A stretch of DNA of 64,000 nucleotides. Source: Bacteroidota bacterium. GTDB lineage: Bacteria > Bacteroidota > Bacteroidia > Bacteroidales > JAAUTT01. Shown here one piece after another: positions 63,930 to 64,000 of this stretch. The translations under genes were made by a program, and so were the position numbers. The notes beneath the pieces were generated by a model, which did no database searches, was not told the DNA's origin, and worked only from the letters and a program-made list of their open reading frames with translations. Location of the stretch: assembly GCA_023429135.1 (NCBI GenBank), contig JAEYWD010000068.1:22558-86557 (forward strand), written 5' to 3'. Positions within the stretch are counted from its first letter, which is position 1, and the number at the start of each line of letters is the position of its first letter.

Positions 63930-64000
63930 ATTTTTGAAAAGTTTGAAATTATACAATGGCAGTGTCTCAATTTTGCGGATTGAGCATTGCAGTAGTTAAA

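Overview
The window reads as a chromosomal segment of a Bacteroidota (Bacteroidales/Marinilabiliales-like) bacterium. The evidence is two SusC/SusD pairs, an ECF sigma/FecR anti-sigma pair, a Bacteroidota-type S46 dipeptidyl-peptidase, TANNTTTG-type -7 boxes, almost no Shine-Dalgarno sequences, and many signal peptides ending in AQ. I see no rRNA, tRNA, insertion sequence or CRISPR array.

Layout. (a) 1-4127: two GT-C-like membrane glycosyltransferase genes, a polysaccharide deacetylase and a SAM methyltransferase, probably the edge of a surface-polysaccharide cluster. (b) 4240-5346: an AI-2E/PerM family membrane protein. (c) 5427-31878, all on the minus strand: a large polysaccharide-utilization locus (PUL). 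It begins at the right with an ECF sigma factor, a FecR anti-sigma factor, SusC, SusD and two small lipoproteins. It continues through a GH88 unsaturated-uronyl hydrolase and a run of secreted enzymes: an Alginate_lyase/beta-helix fusion, a PL8 lyase, a heparinase-II/III-like lyase, a PL6/Alginate_lyase fusion, a second large heparinase-like protein, a CE15 glucuronoyl esterase, a BNR_4 propeller and a third heparinase-like protein. A strong terminator lies at 5427-5456. (d) 32052-53185: mostly housekeeping and hypothetical genes: an FtsE-type ATPase, a TPR/outer-membrane pair, a YdcZ transporter, gyrB, a KAS III-like synthase, a thioesterase, a left-handed beta-helix protein, nikR, a dipeptidyl-peptidase 11-like gene, maf, a UbiA prenyltransferase, a KdsC-like phosphatase, a DUF2520 protein and two paralogous unknown genes. 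(e) 53590-63929: a small outer-membrane-like protein and a second PUL (SusC, SusD, GH106 alpha-L-rhamnosidase-like, AraA/FucI-like isomerase).

How the genes work together. In the main PUL, SusCD and the lipoproteins would bind and import fragments of an acidic polysaccharide. The lyases would cut next to uronic acids by beta-elimination, GH88 would remove the resulting 4,5-unsaturated uronyl ends, and CE15 would remove ester substituents from glucuronate. The FecR N-terminus and the STN domain of SusC fit a trans-envelope signal to the ECF sigma factor. No sulfatase is present, so heavily sulfated glycosaminoglycans are unlikely substrates. A non-sulfated, linkage-diverse glucuronate- or mannuronate-containing polymer is the better guess. 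In the second PUL, GH106 would release L-rhamnose or a related sugar, and the isomerase could feed a deoxy-sugar or pentose into metabolism.

The most unusual signals are two mirror-image fusions of a beta-helix and an alpha/alpha-toroid lyase domain in one locus, a three-box palindrome array with a 41-42 bp period upstream of the YdcZ gene, a possible antisense RNA over the susC start, and a leader with mutually exclusive hairpins at 54039-54106.
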